Source of the DNA: Chryseobacterium salivictor
Lineage (GTDB): Bacteria > Bacteroidota > Bacteroidia > Flavobacteriales > Weeksellaceae
DNA: 64,000 nt
Assembly (NCBI RefSeq): GCF_004359195.1
Contig: NZ_CP037954.1
Location: 1,550,001-1,614,000, forward strand
Direction: 5' to 3'
Part shown: positions 1 to 9,429 of the stretch, one piece after another
How the letters are laid out: every line of letters starts with the position of its first letter
Numbering within the stretch: the first letter of the stretch is position 1
The notes under the pieces: model-generated
Database searches by the model: none
What the model saw: only the letters and a program-made list of their open reading frames with translations
What the model was told of the DNA's origin: nothing
Translations under genes and position numbers: made by a program

Positions 1-596
1 ATCAGGTTTACAATATCAGCAAAGGAAATGTGTATTCGGTGGTTTCGCCGATCAGCGGGTATATCGTTCAGAAAAACATTAATAAAGATATGCAGCTCAG
101 AAGCGACCGTTCAGATAATATCTTCGATGTTGCCAATACGAAGAATGTTTGGGCGATTTTAAATATTAACCAAAGTGATATTCATAAAATTTCTTTGGGG
201 ATGAAAGCGGAGGTTTCTACTTTGGCGGCACCTGATAAAGTTTTCTACGGGAAAATCGATAAAATCTTTAAAATTATCGATCCCGAAACCAATTCCATGC
301 AGGCTAGAGTTGTTTTGGATAATGCAAACGGCGAGCTGATTCCTGAAAGCAAAGCTACCATCAAAGTCTTTAATACAGAAAATACAACCGCACTCTCTGT
401 TCCTTCTAACGCATTAATTTTCGATGATAACCGATATTATGTCATTCTTTTTAAAAGCCAGAGTAATGTAAAAGTGCAGGAAGTAAAAGTAGCCAAACAA
501 ACTGGGAATGTTTCTTATATTTCTGATGGACTTAAAGAAGGCGACAAGGTGGTTACCAATAATCAACTGTTGTTTTACAGATCGTTAAACGAATAA
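1..596 (+). CDS. Efflux RND transporter periplasmic adaptor subunit (5' partial)
   Basis: The reading frame is open from base 3 with no stop, so this is the C-terminal part (about 197 residues) of a longer protein; the GTG at 30 is only an internal valine. The visible part runs from the end of a lipoyl/barrel-sandwich region (SPISGYIVQK) through a beta-barrel domain (VWAILNINQSDI) to a membrane-proximal domain ending in GDKVVTNNQLLFYRSL. This is the order in CusB/CzcB-type membrane fusion proteins, which link the inner-membrane RND pump to an outer-membrane channel. It lies 62 bases before the CzcA-like pump and is probably co-transcribed with it. The substrate cannot be read from this fragment. 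Confidence 0.85.
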   Translation, partial: QVYNISKGNVYSVVSPISGYIVQKNINKDMQLRSDRSDNIFDVANTKNVWAILNINQSDIHKISLGMKAEVSTLAAPDKVFYGKIDKIFKIIDPETNSMQARVVLDNANGELIPESKATIKVFNTENTTALSVPSNALIFDDNRYYVILFKSQSNVKVQEVKVAKQTGNVSYISDGLKEGDKVVTNNQLLFYRSLNE

Positions 597-658
597 TTTA
601 AGCGCTGTTTCTATTAAATGAAATCCACAAAAATTGGTTTTTAGCAAATATAAAATTC

Positions 659-3600
659 ATGAATAAATTTATAAAAAATATCATTGCTTTTTCACTTAAG
701 AATAAAGCCTTTACTTTTATTTGGGTTGCACTCCTGGCGATCTGTGGGTATATCAGTTTTAAAAATATGCCGATCGAAGCATTTCCGGATGTTACCAATA
801 CGCAGATGGTCATCATTACCCAGTGGAACGGTAGAAGCGCCGAAGAAGTAGAACGTTTCGTGACCACTCCAGTAGAATTATCGATGAGTTCCGTTCAGAA
901 AAAATCCAGTATCAGGAGTACGACGATGTTTGGACTTTCTATTATTAAAATTATTTTTGATGATGGAGTAGATGATGCTTTTGCCAGAATTCAGGTGAAC
1001 AACCAACTGCGGACCGTGAAGTTTCCCGAAGGTGCAGAGCCCGAAGTTCAGCCGCCGTACGGGCCAACCGGAGAAATCTACCGATATATTCTGCAAAGTC
1101 CGAAGAAAGATTCGCGTGAATTGTTGACGTTGCAAACCTGGGTCGTTGACCGTGCTTTGCGCGGGATTCCGGGTGTTGCAGATGTGAATGTTTTTGGCGG
1201 TCAGGAGAAAATATTTGAATTAAGCATCGATCCCAGAAAGTTGGAGCAATATAATCTGACGACCTCCCAGGTTTACAATGCCGTTAATCAGGGGAATTTA
1301 AATGTCGGCGGAGATGTCATCGAAAAAAACGGGCAGTCTTATGTGGTTCGGGGAATCGGTTTACTGAAATCCATTGCCGATATCGAAAATGTGACCATTC
1401 AAAATGACCATGGCAATCCTATTTTAATTAAAAGTGTCGCAACGGTTCACGAAAGTTCATTGCCAAGAGTCGGTCAGGCGGGCTTCAACAATCAGAATGA
1501 TGTGGTCGCCGGTATTATTGTCATGCGGAAAGGAGAAAATCCTGTCGAGGTTTTGAAACTGGTTAAAGATAAAATAGAAGAACTGAATACCAAGATTTTA
1601 CCTAAAGACACGAAGATAATCACCGTTTACAACCGGGAAAATTTAATGGATTTCACCACGAAAACCATTATGCATAACCTGATCGAAGGAATTATTTTCG
1701 TTACGGTAATCGTATTTCTTTTCATGGCAGATTGGCGTACGACTTTTATTGTGTCGATTATTATCCCGCTGTCGTTGCTGTTTGCTTTTCTGTGTTTAAA
1801 GATCGCGGGAATGAGTGCGAATCTGCTGTCGTTAGGCGCTGTAGATTTCGGGATCATCATTGATGGTGCCGTCGTCATGGTCGAAGGGATTTTCGTAATG
1901 CTGGATCATAAAGCCAAAAAATACGGCATGGAACGATTCAATAAACTGGCAAAGGGCGGTTGGATTAAAACCACAGGAATCGGTCTGGGGAAGGCGATTT
2001 TCTTTTCAAAATTAATTATTATCACCTCTCTTATTCCCATATTCGCTTTTCAAAAAGTGGAAGGAAAAATGTTCTCGCCTTTGGCTTTTACGTTGGGATT
2101 TGCATTGCTGGGTGCACTGCTGTTGACACTTACCCTGGTGCCTGTTCTTTCTCATTTGTTGTTGAATAAAAATGTGCGCGAAAAGAAAAATATTTTTGTA
2201 GCGTTTTGGGAACGGATTGTCGGAAAAGGTCTGGCTTTTACTTTTAGAAATAAAAAGATGAGTTTATTGGTTTCTGTGGCGTTTCTGGCAGTAACACTTT
2301 TTTCAGCACGGTTTTTAGGAACAGAATTCCTGCCGCCATTAAATGAAGGTGCCCTTTGGGTAACTGCAGAAATGCCGATGAGCATCAGTTTAAAAGAATC
2401 TTTGAAAAAAACAGAACAGCTTAAAAATACGCTGAGAAGTTTCCCTGAGGTAACAGATGTATTGTCGCAAACCGGCCGTAGTAATGATGGTACCGATCCT
2501 AATGGTTTTGGTTTTGCTCAGTTTTCGGTAAGCCTTAAACCAAAAGAAAAATGGACCAGAAAAATTACAATGGACGGTCTTATTGAAGAAATGGATGGGA
2601 AATTAAAGCAATACCAAGGAATCATCTATAATTACTCGCAACCGATTTCCGATAACGTGGCAGAAGCTGTTGCCGGTTTCAAAGCCGAAAACGGAGTGAA
2701 GATCTATGGTGACAATTTGAATACTTTGGACAAATATGCCAAACAGGTCTATGATATTTTAAAAGAGGTAGACGGCGTGAAAGAGCCGGGAATCATCAAA
2801 AATATTGGTCAGCCAGAACTGAGCGTTGTGCTGGACCGGAACAAAATGGCACAATACGGCGTGTCGCTCTCTGATGCACAATCTGTTTTGGAAACGGCAT
2901 TTGGTGGAAAAACAGCTTCCGAACTTTTTGATGGTGAACGGAAATTCGATATCCGGATCCGGTATGCTGAAGAATACAGAAAAGATGAAAATGATCTTGC
3001 GCTACTGATGGTTCCCACTCAGGAAGGATCGCTGATTCCACTGAAAGAGATCGCCGAGATTCATCAGGATGATGGTGCGGCATTTATTTACCGCGATAAT
3101 ATTCAAAGATATATTGGAGTGAAGTTTTCGATCCGGGATCGGGATTTGGGTAGCACTATTGCTGATGCACAGAAAAAAGTAAATCAAATTAAACTACCAC
3201 AAGGGTATTCAATCGGCTGGACCGGGCAATTTGAAAATCAGGAAAGGGCAACCAAGCGTTTAGCACAGGTAGTACCGATTAGTTTAGTTATGATTTTCTT
3301 CCTTTTGTTTATTTTATTTGGAAATTTAAAGGATTCTTTATTGGTTTTGGCGAATGTACCTTTTGCATTAATCGGTGGAATTATCGCCTTGCACATGACG
3401 GGGATGAACTTTGGGATTTCCGCCGGAGTAGGTTTTATCGCTCTTTTTGGCATCTGTATTCAGAACGGAGTGATTCTTCTTTCAGAATTCCACCAGAATA
3501 TTAAAACGGGAATGGATATCGCTTCCGGAATTTTAGAAGGGGTAAAAGTAAGAACCAGACCGGTGGTTATGACAGCGATGATGGCGTCGGTAGGGCTTCT

Positions 3601-3766
3601 GCCTGCTGCACTTTCCACTGGAATTGGGTCAGAATCCCAAAAACCACTGGCGATTGTGATCATTGGCGGATTGGTTACAGCGACGGTTCTCACCTTAATG
3701 GTTTTCCCGATTATCTTCTGGATTTTCAATAAAACTAAAAAATCAGATCTATTTTATCAGAATTAA
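659..3766 (+). CDS. CusA/CzcA family heavy-metal efflux RND permease
   Basis: Full-length 1035-residue inner-membrane pump of the heavy-metal RND family. An N-terminal helix (about 12-32) precedes a porter domain with IEAFPDVTNTQ, where the family typically has PxAxPDV. The TM4 motif has D396, D402 and E409 (DFGIIIDGAVVMVE), equivalent to the acidic proton-relay residues of CzcA. A second porter domain and a second hydrophobic block (about 880-1025) complete the duplicated architecture. In a complex with the adaptor just upstream it would export metal cations by proton antiport. Metal choice (Cu/Ag versus Co/Zn/Cd) cannot be decided safely from motifs alone. No outer-membrane channel gene is visible in the window. 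Confidence 0.93.
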   Translation: MNKFIKNIIAFSLKNKAFTFIWVALLAICGYISFKNMPIEAFPDVTNTQMVIITQWNGRSAEEVERFVTTPVELSMSSVQKKSSIRSTTMFGLSIIKIIFDDGVDDAFARIQVNNQLRTVKFPEGAEPEVQPPYGPTGEIYRYILQSPKKDSRELLTLQTWVVDRALRGIPGVADVNVFGGQEKIFELSIDPRKLEQYNLTTSQVYNAVNQGNLNVGGDVIEKNGQSYVVRGIGLLKSIADIENVTIQNDHGNPILIKSVATVHESSLPRVGQAGFNNQNDVVAGIIVMRKGENPVEVLKLVKDKIEELNTKILPKDTKIITVYNRENLMDFTTKTIMHNLIEGIIFVTVIVFLFMADWRTTFIVSIIIPLSLLFAFLCLKIAGMSANLLSLGAVDFGIIIDGAVVMVEGIFVMLDHKAKKYGMERFNKLAKGGWIKTTGIGLGKAIFFSKLIIITSLIPIFAFQKVEGKMFSPLAFTLGFALLGALLLTLTLVPVLSHLLLNKNVREKKNIFVAFWERIVGKGLAFTFRNKKMSLLVSVAFLAVTLFSARFLGTEFLPPLNEGALWVTAEMPMSISLKESLKKTEQLKNTLRSFPEVTDVLSQTGRSNDGTDPNGFGFAQFSVSLKPKEKWTRKITMDGLIEEMDGKLKQYQGIIYNYSQPISDNVAEAVAGFKAENGVKIYGDNLNTLDKYAKQVYDILKEVDGVKEPGIIKNIGQPELSVVLDRNKMAQYGVSLSDAQSVLETAFGGKTASELFDGERKFDIRIRYAEEYRKDENDLALLMVPTQEGSLIPLKEIAEIHQDDGAAFIYRDNIQRYIGVKFSIRDRDLGSTIADAQKKVNQIKLPQGYSIGWTGQFENQERATKRLAQVVPISLVMIFFLLFILFGNLKDSLLVLANVPFALIGGIIALHMTGMNFGISAGVGFIALFGICIQNGVILLSEFHQNIKTGMDIASGILEGVKVRTRPVVMTAMMASVGLLPAALSTGIGSESQKPLAIVIIGGLVTATVLTLMVFPIIFWIFNKTKKSDLFYQN

Positions 3767-4098
3767 AAATTTAACATAAATTTAATTCGCAATTTTACGA
3801 ATGATGTTTTTGGAAGAAAGCGAAGGTGATAAGGGGATTAAGAGTGTTTAAGAATTGTCGGACTTTATTAAAGTCGGTCTGAAAAGAAAAATGTTTTTAT
3901 AAAATTAATTTATAGATTTTCTCACATAAATATTTTTCCGTAAATTTGCACTCCGGTATTTCGCTTATATATAAAATGGTGTAAATCAATATTTTTGAAT
4001 GTTCAACTTTTTTTTCTTAAAAAGGTTTTCAATATTCAAAAAATGACTATATTTGCGCACCGAAAAAATGAATAATTAATTAAATAAATATTTAAATC
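3767..4098 (+). promoter_or_regulatory. Intergenic region with two candidate tuf promoters
   Basis: This 332-base gene-free stretch separates the RND operon from tuf. It holds two exact matches to the Bacteroidota -7 box TAnnTTTG: TAAATTTG at 3941-3948 and TATATTTG at 4048-4055. The second has a T-rich TTTTC about 18 bases upstream and lies 43 bases before the tuf ATG. Tandem promoters fit a very highly expressed gene. A GACTTTATTAAAGTC palindrome near 3860 is not followed by a T-run, so it is not called a terminator. No ribosome binding site precedes tuf. Confidence 0.55.
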
Positions 4099-5286
4099 AT
4101 GGCAAAGGAAACGTTTAATCGTAACAAACCACACTTGAACATTGGTACCATCGGTCACGTAGACCATGGTAAAACTACACTTACTGCAGCAATCAGTAAA
4201 GTATTATCTGACAAAGGATTCGGAACAGCTAGAGATTTCTCTACTATTGATTCTGCACCAGAAGAAAAAGAAAGAGGTATTACAATTAATACTTCACACA
4301 TTGAATATGAAACTGCAAACAGACATTACGCTCACGTAGACTGTCCAGGTCACGCCGATTATGTAAAAAACATGGTTACCGGTGCTGCTCAGATGGATGG
4401 AGCTATTTTAGTAGTAGCTGCTACAGACGGACCAATGCCTCAAACAAGAGAGCACATCCTTCTTTGTCGTCAGGTAAATGTACCTAATGTACTTGTTTTT
4501 ATGAACAAAGTAGATATGGTAGATGATGCTGAGTTATTAGAATTAGTAGAAATGGAAGTAAGAGATCTTCTTTCTTCTTATGAATATGATGGAGATAACG
4601 CTCCGGTAATTCAAGGATCTGCATTAGGTGGATTAAACGGTGATGCTAAATGGGTAGCGAAAATTGAAGAATTAATGGATGCTGTTGATTCTTGGATTGA
4701 ACTTCCAGTTAGAGATGTTGACAAAACTTTCTTGATGCCAATTGAAGACGTTTTCTCTATTACAGGTAGAGGTACTGTTGCAACTGGTAGAATCGAAGCT
4801 GGTGTAATTAACACTGGAGATCCAGTAGATATCGTAGGTATGGGTGATGAGAAGTTAACTTCTACTATTACCGGTGTTGAGATGTTTAGAAAAATCTTGG
4901 ACAGAGGTGAAGCTGGTGATAACGTAGGTCTATTGTTGAGAGGTATTGAAAAAACCGACATCAAAAGAGGTATGGTAATCGCTAAGAAAGATTCAGTGAA
5001 GCCACACAAACACTTCAAAGCTGAGGTTTATATCCTTTCTAAAGAAGAAGGTGGTCGTCACACTCCGTTCCACAACAAATACCGTCCACAGTTCTATGTA
5101 AGAACTACAGACGTTACAGGTGAGATTTTCTTACCAGAAGGTGTAGAAATGGTAATGCCAGGAGATAACGTAACGATTACTGTAGAATTGTTGCAGCCAA
5201 TCGCTCTTAACGTAGGTCTTAGATTTGCGATCAGAGAAGGAGGTAGAACAGTTGGTGCTGGTCAGGTAACTGAAATCACTGATTAA
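4099..5286 (+). CDS. tuf: Translation elongation factor Tu
   Basis: A 395-residue GTPase that delivers aminoacyl-tRNA to the ribosome. G1 GHVDHGKT is at residues 19-26, followed by the switch II DCPGH and the G4 NKVD motif. The C-terminal beta-barrel domains 2 and 3 are complete, ending in [10 protein letters not shown]. Length is normal for the family. It has its own promoters upstream and a strong terminator downstream, separating it from tRNA-Trp, secE and nusG, although this gene order is the usual one in Bacteroidota. No second tuf copy is in the window. Confidence 0.99.
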   Translation: MAKETFNRNKPHLNIGTIGHVDHGKTTLTAAISKVLSDKGFGTARDFSTIDSAPEEKERGITINTSHIEYETANRHYAHVDCPGHADYVKNMVTGAAQMDGAILVVAATDGPMPQTREHILLCRQVNVPNVLVFMNKVDMVDDAELLELVEMEVRDLLSSYEYDGDNAPVIQGSALGGLNGDAKWVAKIEELMDAVDSWIELPVRDVDKTFLMPIEDVFSITGRGTVATGRIEAGVINTGDPVDIVGMGDEKLTSTITGVEMFRKILDRGEAGDNVGLLLRGIEKTDIKRGMVIAKKDSVKPHKHFKAEVYILSKEEGGRHTPFHNKYRPQFYVRTTDVTGEIFLPEGVEMVMPGDNVTITVELLQPIALNVGLRFAIREGGRTVGAGQVTEITD

Positions 5287-5302
5287 TTTCTGAAAATATA
5301 AT

Positions 5303-5337
5303 AAAGGTTCCGTAGGGAAACTTACGGAACCTTTTTT
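5303..5337 (+). terminator. Rho-independent terminator of tuf
   Basis: A 12-bp perfect stem, AAAGGTTCCGTA at 5303-5314 with TACGGAACCTTT at 5323-5334, encloses an 8-base loop and runs into TTTTTT. It lies 17 bases after the tuf stop codon and ends 5 bases before tRNA-Trp. Confidence 0.93.
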
Positions 5338-5342
5338 AATCT

Positions 5343-5413
5343 ACGGGCATCGTCCAATGGTAGGATACCGGTCTCCAAAACCGTTGATCAGGGTTCGAGT
5401 CCTTGTGCCCGTG
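5343..5413 (+). tRNA. tRNA-Trp (CCA)
   Basis: The acceptor stem ACGGGCA (5343-5349) pairs with TGCCCGT (5406-5412), with discriminator G at 5413. The D-arm is short (CAATGGTAGG), the anticodon loop CTCCAAA has CCA at 5375-5377, and the T-arm carries GGTTCGAGTCC. CCA is not encoded at the 3' end. It sits between tuf and secE, a common position for trnW. Confidence 0.96.
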
Positions 5414-5426
5414 CAAATAAAAGATA

Positions 5427-5630
5427 ATGAGTTTAGTAGATTTTATTAAAGGTTCTTATACCGAATTCAAAGACAAAGTAGAGTGGCCAAAGTGGCCAGA
5501 GTTGCAGTCATCTACCATAGTGGTAACTATTGGTACCGTGTTATTGGCTATTTTTACTTTTGGTGTAGATTCATTGTTCAGTAAATCTATTGCGAATATG
5601 ATATCGCTCTTTATCAATCTGTTCAATTAA
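5427..5630 (+). CDS. secE: Preprotein translocase subunit SecE
   Basis: A 67-residue single-span inner-membrane protein that clamps SecY in the Sec translocon. The amphipathic N-terminal helix with the family signature KVEWPKWPEL (about 17-26) is followed by one transmembrane helix (about 32-52). The short single-helix form is the normal bacterial type. It lies 13 bases after tRNA-Trp and 15 bases before nusG and is presumably co-transcribed with both. Confidence 0.95.
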   Translation: MSLVDFIKGSYTEFKDKVEWPKWPELQSSTIVVTIGTVLLAIFTFGVDSLFSKSIANMISLFINLFN

Positions 5631-5645
5631 AATTATTTTCCCAAA

Positions 5646-6188
5646 ATGAGTGACTTGAAGTGGTATGTTCTGAAATCCATCAGTGGACAGGAAAATAAGG
5701 TGAAAGCCTATATTGAGAACGAAATGAAGCATTATGGCCTTGAGGATTTTGTAACTCAAGTAGTCATTCCTATGGAAAAAGTAATCCAGATCAGAAATGG
5801 TAAAAAGGTACCCAAAGAAAAACCTTATTACCCGGGATACTTAATGGTAGAAGCTAATCTGGTAGGAGAAGTTCCTCACATTATCAAAAATATCCCAGGA
5901 GTAATTTCTTTTTTGAGCTCCACCAAAGGTGGTGATCCTGTACCAATGCGTAAATCAGAAGTGAACAGAATGCTTGGCAGAATGGATGAGCTTTCGGAGT
6001 TCGCAGTTGAAACAGCAATTCCTTTCGTAGTTGGTGAAAACGTAAAAGTAATCGATGGACCTTTCAATGGTTTCAATGGTACGGTAGAAAAACTACACGA
6101 AGACAAAAAGAAAATAGAAGTTTCAGTAATGATTTTCGGAAGAAAAACTCCAATGGAACTAAGCTTTATGCAAGTGGAAAAAGTATAA
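5646..6188 (+). CDS. nusG: Transcription termination/antitermination protein NusG
   Basis: A 180-residue RNA polymerase-associated elongation factor. The NGN domain opens with WYVLKSISGQENKVKAYIE and includes the PYYPGYLMVEA stretch. The C-terminal KOW domain (about 125-178) has VIDGPFNGFNGTVEKL. The order secE-nusG followed by the L11 operon is the standard bacterial arrangement. A terminator follows 24 bases after the stop codon, so rplK starts from its own promoter. Confidence 0.97.
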   Translation: MSDLKWYVLKSISGQENKVKAYIENEMKHYGLEDFVTQVVIPMEKVIQIRNGKKVPKEKPYYPGYLMVEANLVGEVPHIIKNIPGVISFLSSTKGGDPVPMRKSEVNRMLGRMDELSEFAVETAIPFVVGENVKVIDGPFNGFNGTVEKLHEDKKKIEVSVMIFGRKTPMELSFMQVEKV

Positions 6189-6211
6189 TAAATTTACACA
6201 TAGATTATAGA

Positions 6212-6239
6212 AAGAACCAATTTGATTGGTTCTTTTTTC
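6212..6239 (+). terminator. Rho-independent terminator after nusG
   Basis: AAAGAACCAA (6212-6221) pairs with TTGGTTCTTT (6227-6236) around a 5-base loop and continues into a T-run. It separates secE-nusG from the ribosomal protein operon. Confidence 0.9.
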
Positions 6240-6278
6240 ATTTAATTCAAATTATCATTAAAAATCAATGTTTTACAC

Positions 6279-6308
6279 TTGTGTAATTAAAAATTATTCT
6301 TAATTTTG
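6279..6308 (+). promoter_or_regulatory. Promoter of the rplKAJL operon
   Basis: A -33 TTG at 6279-6281 is followed after 19 bases by the -7 box TAATTTTG at 6301-6308, an exact TAnnTTTG match. The predicted leader to rplK is about 90 bases, long enough to hold autoregulatory structure, though no L1-binding site could be demonstrated by eye. Confidence 0.65.
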
Positions 6309-6404
6309 CAATCCGAAATGTAGAGTTGTGTTTTTATATCACTTCTTTGCAGATTTATAAATGCTTCCACATTCATAAATTATTTAATTTTTTAAAAAAT
6401 CAAA

Positions 6405-6848
6405 ATGGCTAAAAAAGTCTTTAAAATGGTGAAGCTCCAAGTAAAAGGAGGAGCAGCTAATCCATCTCCACCAGTAGGTCCAGCCTTGGGTTCTGCCGGG
6501 GTGAACATTATGGAGTTTTGTAAGCAATTTAACGGAAGAACTCAAGACAAACCGGGACAAGTTTTACCTGTAGTAATTACAGTATTCGAAGACAAATCAT
6601 TTGAATTCGTTATTAAAACTCCACCAGTTGCAATCCAACTTTTAGAAGCTTCAAAGCAGAAAAAAGGTTCAGGAGAGCCGAACAGACTTAAAATAGGTGC
6701 TGTTTCTTGGGATCAAGTTGGTAAAATTGCTGCGGATAAAATGGTAGATCTTAACTGCTTTACTATTGATGGTGCCCTTACAATGGTTGCCGGAACTGCA
6801 AGATCTATGGGATTGAGAGTAACAGGAACTAAACCAACTAACGCTTAA
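6405..6848 (+). CDS. rplK: 50S ribosomal protein L11
   Basis: A 147-residue stalk-base protein that binds 23S rRNA in the GTPase-associated centre. The N-terminal domain has [20 protein letters not shown] with the conserved proline-rich helix, and the C-terminal rRNA-binding domain ends [10 protein letters not shown]. Full length. First gene of the L11-L1-L10-L7/L12 operon; rplA starts 11 bases downstream. Confidence 0.98.
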   Translation: MAKKVFKMVKLQVKGGAANPSPPVGPALGSAGVNIMEFCKQFNGRTQDKPGQVLPVVITVFEDKSFEFVIKTPPVAIQLLEASKQKKGSGEPNRLKIGAVSWDQVGKIAADKMVDLNCFTIDGALTMVAGTARSMGLRVTGTKPTNA

Positions 6849-6859
6849 AACTTATAGAA

Positions 6860-7552
6860 ATGGCAAAATTGACAAAAAAGCAAAAAGAAGCTTTAAGCAA
6901 AATAGAAAAAAATAAAATTTACTCCCTTGACGAAGCATCTGCTTTGGTGAAAGAAGTAAACTTTGCAAAATTTGACGCATCTGTAGATATCGCAGTTCGT
7001 TTGGGAGTTGATCCTAGAAAAGCGAACCAAATGGTAAGAGGAGTAGTTTCTCTTCCACACGGTACCGGTAAAGATGTGAAAGTATTGGCTTTGGTAACAC
7101 CTGATAAAGAAGCAGAAGCAAGAGAAGCTGGTGCTGATTATGTAGGTCTTGATGAGTATTTACAGAAAATAAAAGACGGTTGGACAGATGTTGACGTTAT
7201 CGTTACCATGCCAGCTGTTATGGGTAAATTAGGTCCGTTGGGTAGAATTTTAGGTCCAAGAGGTCTAATGCCAAATCCAAAATCAGGAACGGTAACCATG
7301 GAAATCGGTAAAGCGGTATCAGAAGTAAAATCAGGTAAAATTGATTTTAAAGTTGACAAATACGGTATTATCCATGCAGGAATTGGTAAAGTATCTTTCG
7401 ATGCTGGTCAAATCAGAGAAAATGCTTCTGAATTAATTCAGACTTTACTTAAATTGAAACCAACTGCGTCAAAAGGTGTTTATGTGAAAAGCATTTACTT
7501 GTCTTCTACCATGAGTCCGGGTATTGCAATTGATACTAAATCTGTAAACTAA
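6860..7552 (+). CDS. rplA: 50S ribosomal protein L1
   Basis: A 230-residue protein of the mobile L1 stalk. It contains the family signature around [19 protein letters not shown] and the two-domain alpha/beta layout, ending in MSPGIAID. In other bacteria L1 represses its own operon by binding the mRNA leader; that is possible here but not shown. Tightly spaced between rplK and rplJ (11 and 13 bases). Confidence 0.98.
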   Translation: MAKLTKKQKEALSKIEKNKIYSLDEASALVKEVNFAKFDASVDIAVRLGVDPRKANQMVRGVVSLPHGTGKDVKVLALVTPDKEAEAREAGADYVGLDEYLQKIKDGWTDVDVIVTMPAVMGKLGPLGRILGPRGLMPNPKSGTVTMEIGKAVSEVKSGKIDFKVDKYGIIHAGIGKVSFDAGQIRENASELIQTLLKLKPTASKGVYVKSIYLSSTMSPGIAIDTKSVN

Positions 7553-7565
7553 AATCTGTAAGACA

Positions 7566-8153
7566 ATGACAAAAGAAGATAAAGTATTAGTAATACAAGA
7601 ATTAAAAGAAGTGTTACAAGACGCGAAAGTTGTTTATGTAGCAAGTCTAGAAGGAATGAATGCTGCTGCGACTTCAGATTTTAGAAGACAGGCGTTCAAA
7701 CAAAATATCACTGTAAAAGTTGTAAAAAACACTTTACTACAAAAAGCACTGGAGCAAATCGAAGGAGTAGATTACTCTGAAATGTTCCCTACTTTCAAAG
7801 GAAATTCAGCGTTGATGATTTCTGAAACAGCAAATGCTCCGGCAAAGTTGATTCAAGGATTCAGAAAAAAAGCAGAAGTTCCAGCATTGAAATCTGCTTA
7901 TTTACAAGAAACCTTCTATGTTGGTGACGAAAACTTGGCTACACTAGTAAGCATCAAGTCTAGAGAAGAAATGATCGGTGAAATCATCACATTACTTCAG
8001 TCTCCACTTAGAAATGTACTTTCTGCACTTCAAAATAAAGATGAAGCAAACGGAAACGCTGAAGAAGCTGCTCCAGTTGCAGAAGAAACCCCAGCTGAAG
8101 AAGCTGCTCCAGAAGCAGGCGCTGAAGCAACCGATGCACCTGGTGCAGAGTAA
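7566..8153 (+). CDS. rplJ: 50S ribosomal protein L10
   Basis: L10 anchors the L7/L12 dimers of the ribosomal stalk. The N-terminal rRNA-binding domain (about 1-130) is normal, with VKVVKNTLLQKAL and the TFKGNSALMI segment, followed by the C-terminal helix that carries L7/L12. The 195-residue length exceeds the usual 165-175 because of a low-complexity tail rich in Ala, Glu and Pro from about residue 160. The tail produces spurious overlapping frames in the same region. rplL follows 53 bases downstream. Confidence 0.97.
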   Translation: MTKEDKVLVIQELKEVLQDAKVVYVASLEGMNAAATSDFRRQAFKQNITVKVVKNTLLQKALEQIEGVDYSEMFPTFKGNSALMISETANAPAKLIQGFRKKAEVPALKSAYLQETFYVGDENLATLVSIKSREEMIGEIITLLQSPLRNVLSALQNKDEANGNAEEAAPVAEETPAEEAAPEAGAEATDAPGAE

Positions 8154-8206
8154 TCAGACTCAAAAAAAAATCAAATAAATCGTTCAACAATTAAAACATT
8201 ATTAAA

Positions 8207-8572
8207 ATGTCAGATTTAAAAAACTTAGCGGAAACGCTTGTAAACTTAACCGTTAAAGACGTAAATGAATTAGCTACTATCCTTAAAGATGAGTACGGAA
8301 TCGAACCAGCTGCTGTAGCTGTAGCTGCTGTTGCAGGTGCAGGTGAAGCTGTTGAAGAAAAAACAGAATTCGACGTAATCCTTAAAGCTGCAGGTGCTTC
8401 TAAATTAGCAGTTGTAAAATTAGTTAAAGATTTAACTGGTGCAGGTCTTAAAGAAGCTAAAGATATGGTAGATTCAGCTCCGACTGCAATCAAAGAAGGT
8501 ATCTCTAAAGACGAAGCTGAAGCTTTGAAAAAACAATTAGAAGAAGCTGGTGCTGAAGTAGAATTGAAATAA
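8207..8572 (+). CDS. rplL: 50S ribosomal protein L7/L12
   Basis: A 121-residue stalk protein that recruits translational GTPases. It has an N-terminal dimerisation helix pair, an Ala/Val-rich hinge (about 40-52) and the conserved C-terminal domain with [20 protein letters not shown] and [13 protein letters not shown]. Full length. It is the last gene before a terminator, so rpoBC appears to be separately transcribed. Confidence 0.98.
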   Translation: MSDLKNLAETLVNLTVKDVNELATILKDEYGIEPAAVAVAAVAGAGEAVEEKTEFDVILKAAGASKLAVVKLVKDLTGAGLKEAKDMVDSAPTAIKEGISKDEAEALKKQLEEAGAEVELK

Positions 8573-8592
8573 TTCTTCATCAACCTTATAAT

Positions 8593-8626
8593 AAAGCCGT
8601 TTCCTTTTAGAAGCGGCTTTTTTGAT
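8593..8626 (+). terminator. Rho-independent terminator after rplL
   Basis: AAAGCCG (8593-8599) pairs with CGGCTTT (8614-8620) and is followed by a T-run. It lies 21 bases after the rplL stop codon and closes the ribosomal protein operon. Confidence 0.85.
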
Positions 8627-9006
8627 GTGTTCTTAAATCGGATGATGGTAAGTAATTCTTTGATTGGTAGATTTTTTTGTGCTTTTTGAAGGTTTTATTA
8701 GCTATTGCTGCAGAGGATTAAAGTATCGTTTCATTGTAGATGCCCCATGAATGCTTAGGAGGCACCGAAAAGACCTTTTTTGAAATTTCTAAAAAGAATA
8801 CTATAGATCTGTATCCGGTAATCATGAATCACTGCCGACTGTCTTATGGTAAATTGAAGATTCTACGAAGTCAAATGAGAAAGATCGTTCCGAGTCTTCG
8901 CTGGGAATGATCATATACGTTAATAAAGGTGGGGTAAAGACTTGCCGTTTTTAATGGCTCGAAATGGACTTTCTGGAAACCCTAAAAAACGAGCAATCAA
9001 TTGCTT

Positions 9007-9032
9007 AAGTCACTCCGTGGAGTGGCTTTTTT
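9007..9032 (+). terminator. Terminator-like hairpin upstream of rpoB
   Basis: AAGTCACTCC (9007-9016) can pair with GGAGTGGCTT (9019-9028); in practice 8 bp with a 6-base loop, followed by TTTTTT. Either a back-up terminator for the L7/L12 operon or the 3' end of an unannotated transcript. Confidence 0.7.
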
Positions 9033-9033
9033 A

Positions 9034-9065
9034 TTTGTTGATTCCAGATATTATATGTAACTTTG
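9034..9065 (+). promoter_or_regulatory. Candidate rpoBC promoter
   Basis: TTTG at 9034-9037 and TAACTTTG at 9058-9065 (exact TAnnTTTG) with about 20 bases between them, placed immediately after a terminator hairpin. It is the best promoter match in the whole rplL-rpoB gap. Confidence 0.45.
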
Positions 9066-9429
9066 CACTCAATTTTGGCGCATATAATTGTTTACTTGAC
9101 TTTAAAATATTGAATATCAACTCTTTCATCGATTGAAAGGGATTTCGTGTTTATAGCTATGTCAAACAAAAGTTACCGCCAAAATTACAGTGAAAATATT
9201 TTGCACTACGTCGTGAAAAGATATACCGATGTTGCAGTTAGGTTTAGATAAAAGACTGATAGGTAATCGATCAGAGACTTATAATAAGAATTATTCGGAT
9301 AACTGCGCCAAAGTTTTCTATATCATTTTCTTATCGAGTTCGTCGCTAATCACCAATCTTTTCGTTTCCTGTTTAAACCTGATATTTTGAAAACAAAATA
9401 TTTTTTAACCCTCATTCTTTAATTTTTTT

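Larger units (their letters stand above)
8627..9429 (+). other. Long rplL-rpoB intergenic region with internal terminator and promoter
   Basis: About 800 bases without a convincing gene. A second terminator-like hairpin is at 9007-9032 (AAGTCACTCC with GGAGTGGCTT, then T6), although the rplL terminator already lies at 8593. Right behind it is a promoter-like pair, TTTG at 9034-9037 and TAACTTTG at 9058-9065, which would give rpoBC a leader of about 360 bases. Bases 8880-8912 (ATCGTTCCGAG ... GGGAATGATC) form an inverted repeat resembling the extragenic repeats common in Bacteroidota. A small RNA ending at 9032 is conceivable but not shown. Confidence 0.4.

Noticed and set aside
7978-8178. Overlapping frames at the end of rplJ
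   Set aside because: They are out-of-frame readings of the Ala/Glu-rich low-complexity tail of L10.
8942-9136. A 64-codon plus-strand frame in the rplL-rpoB gap
   Set aside because: It runs through a terminator hairpin and a promoter and has no family resemblance or start signal.
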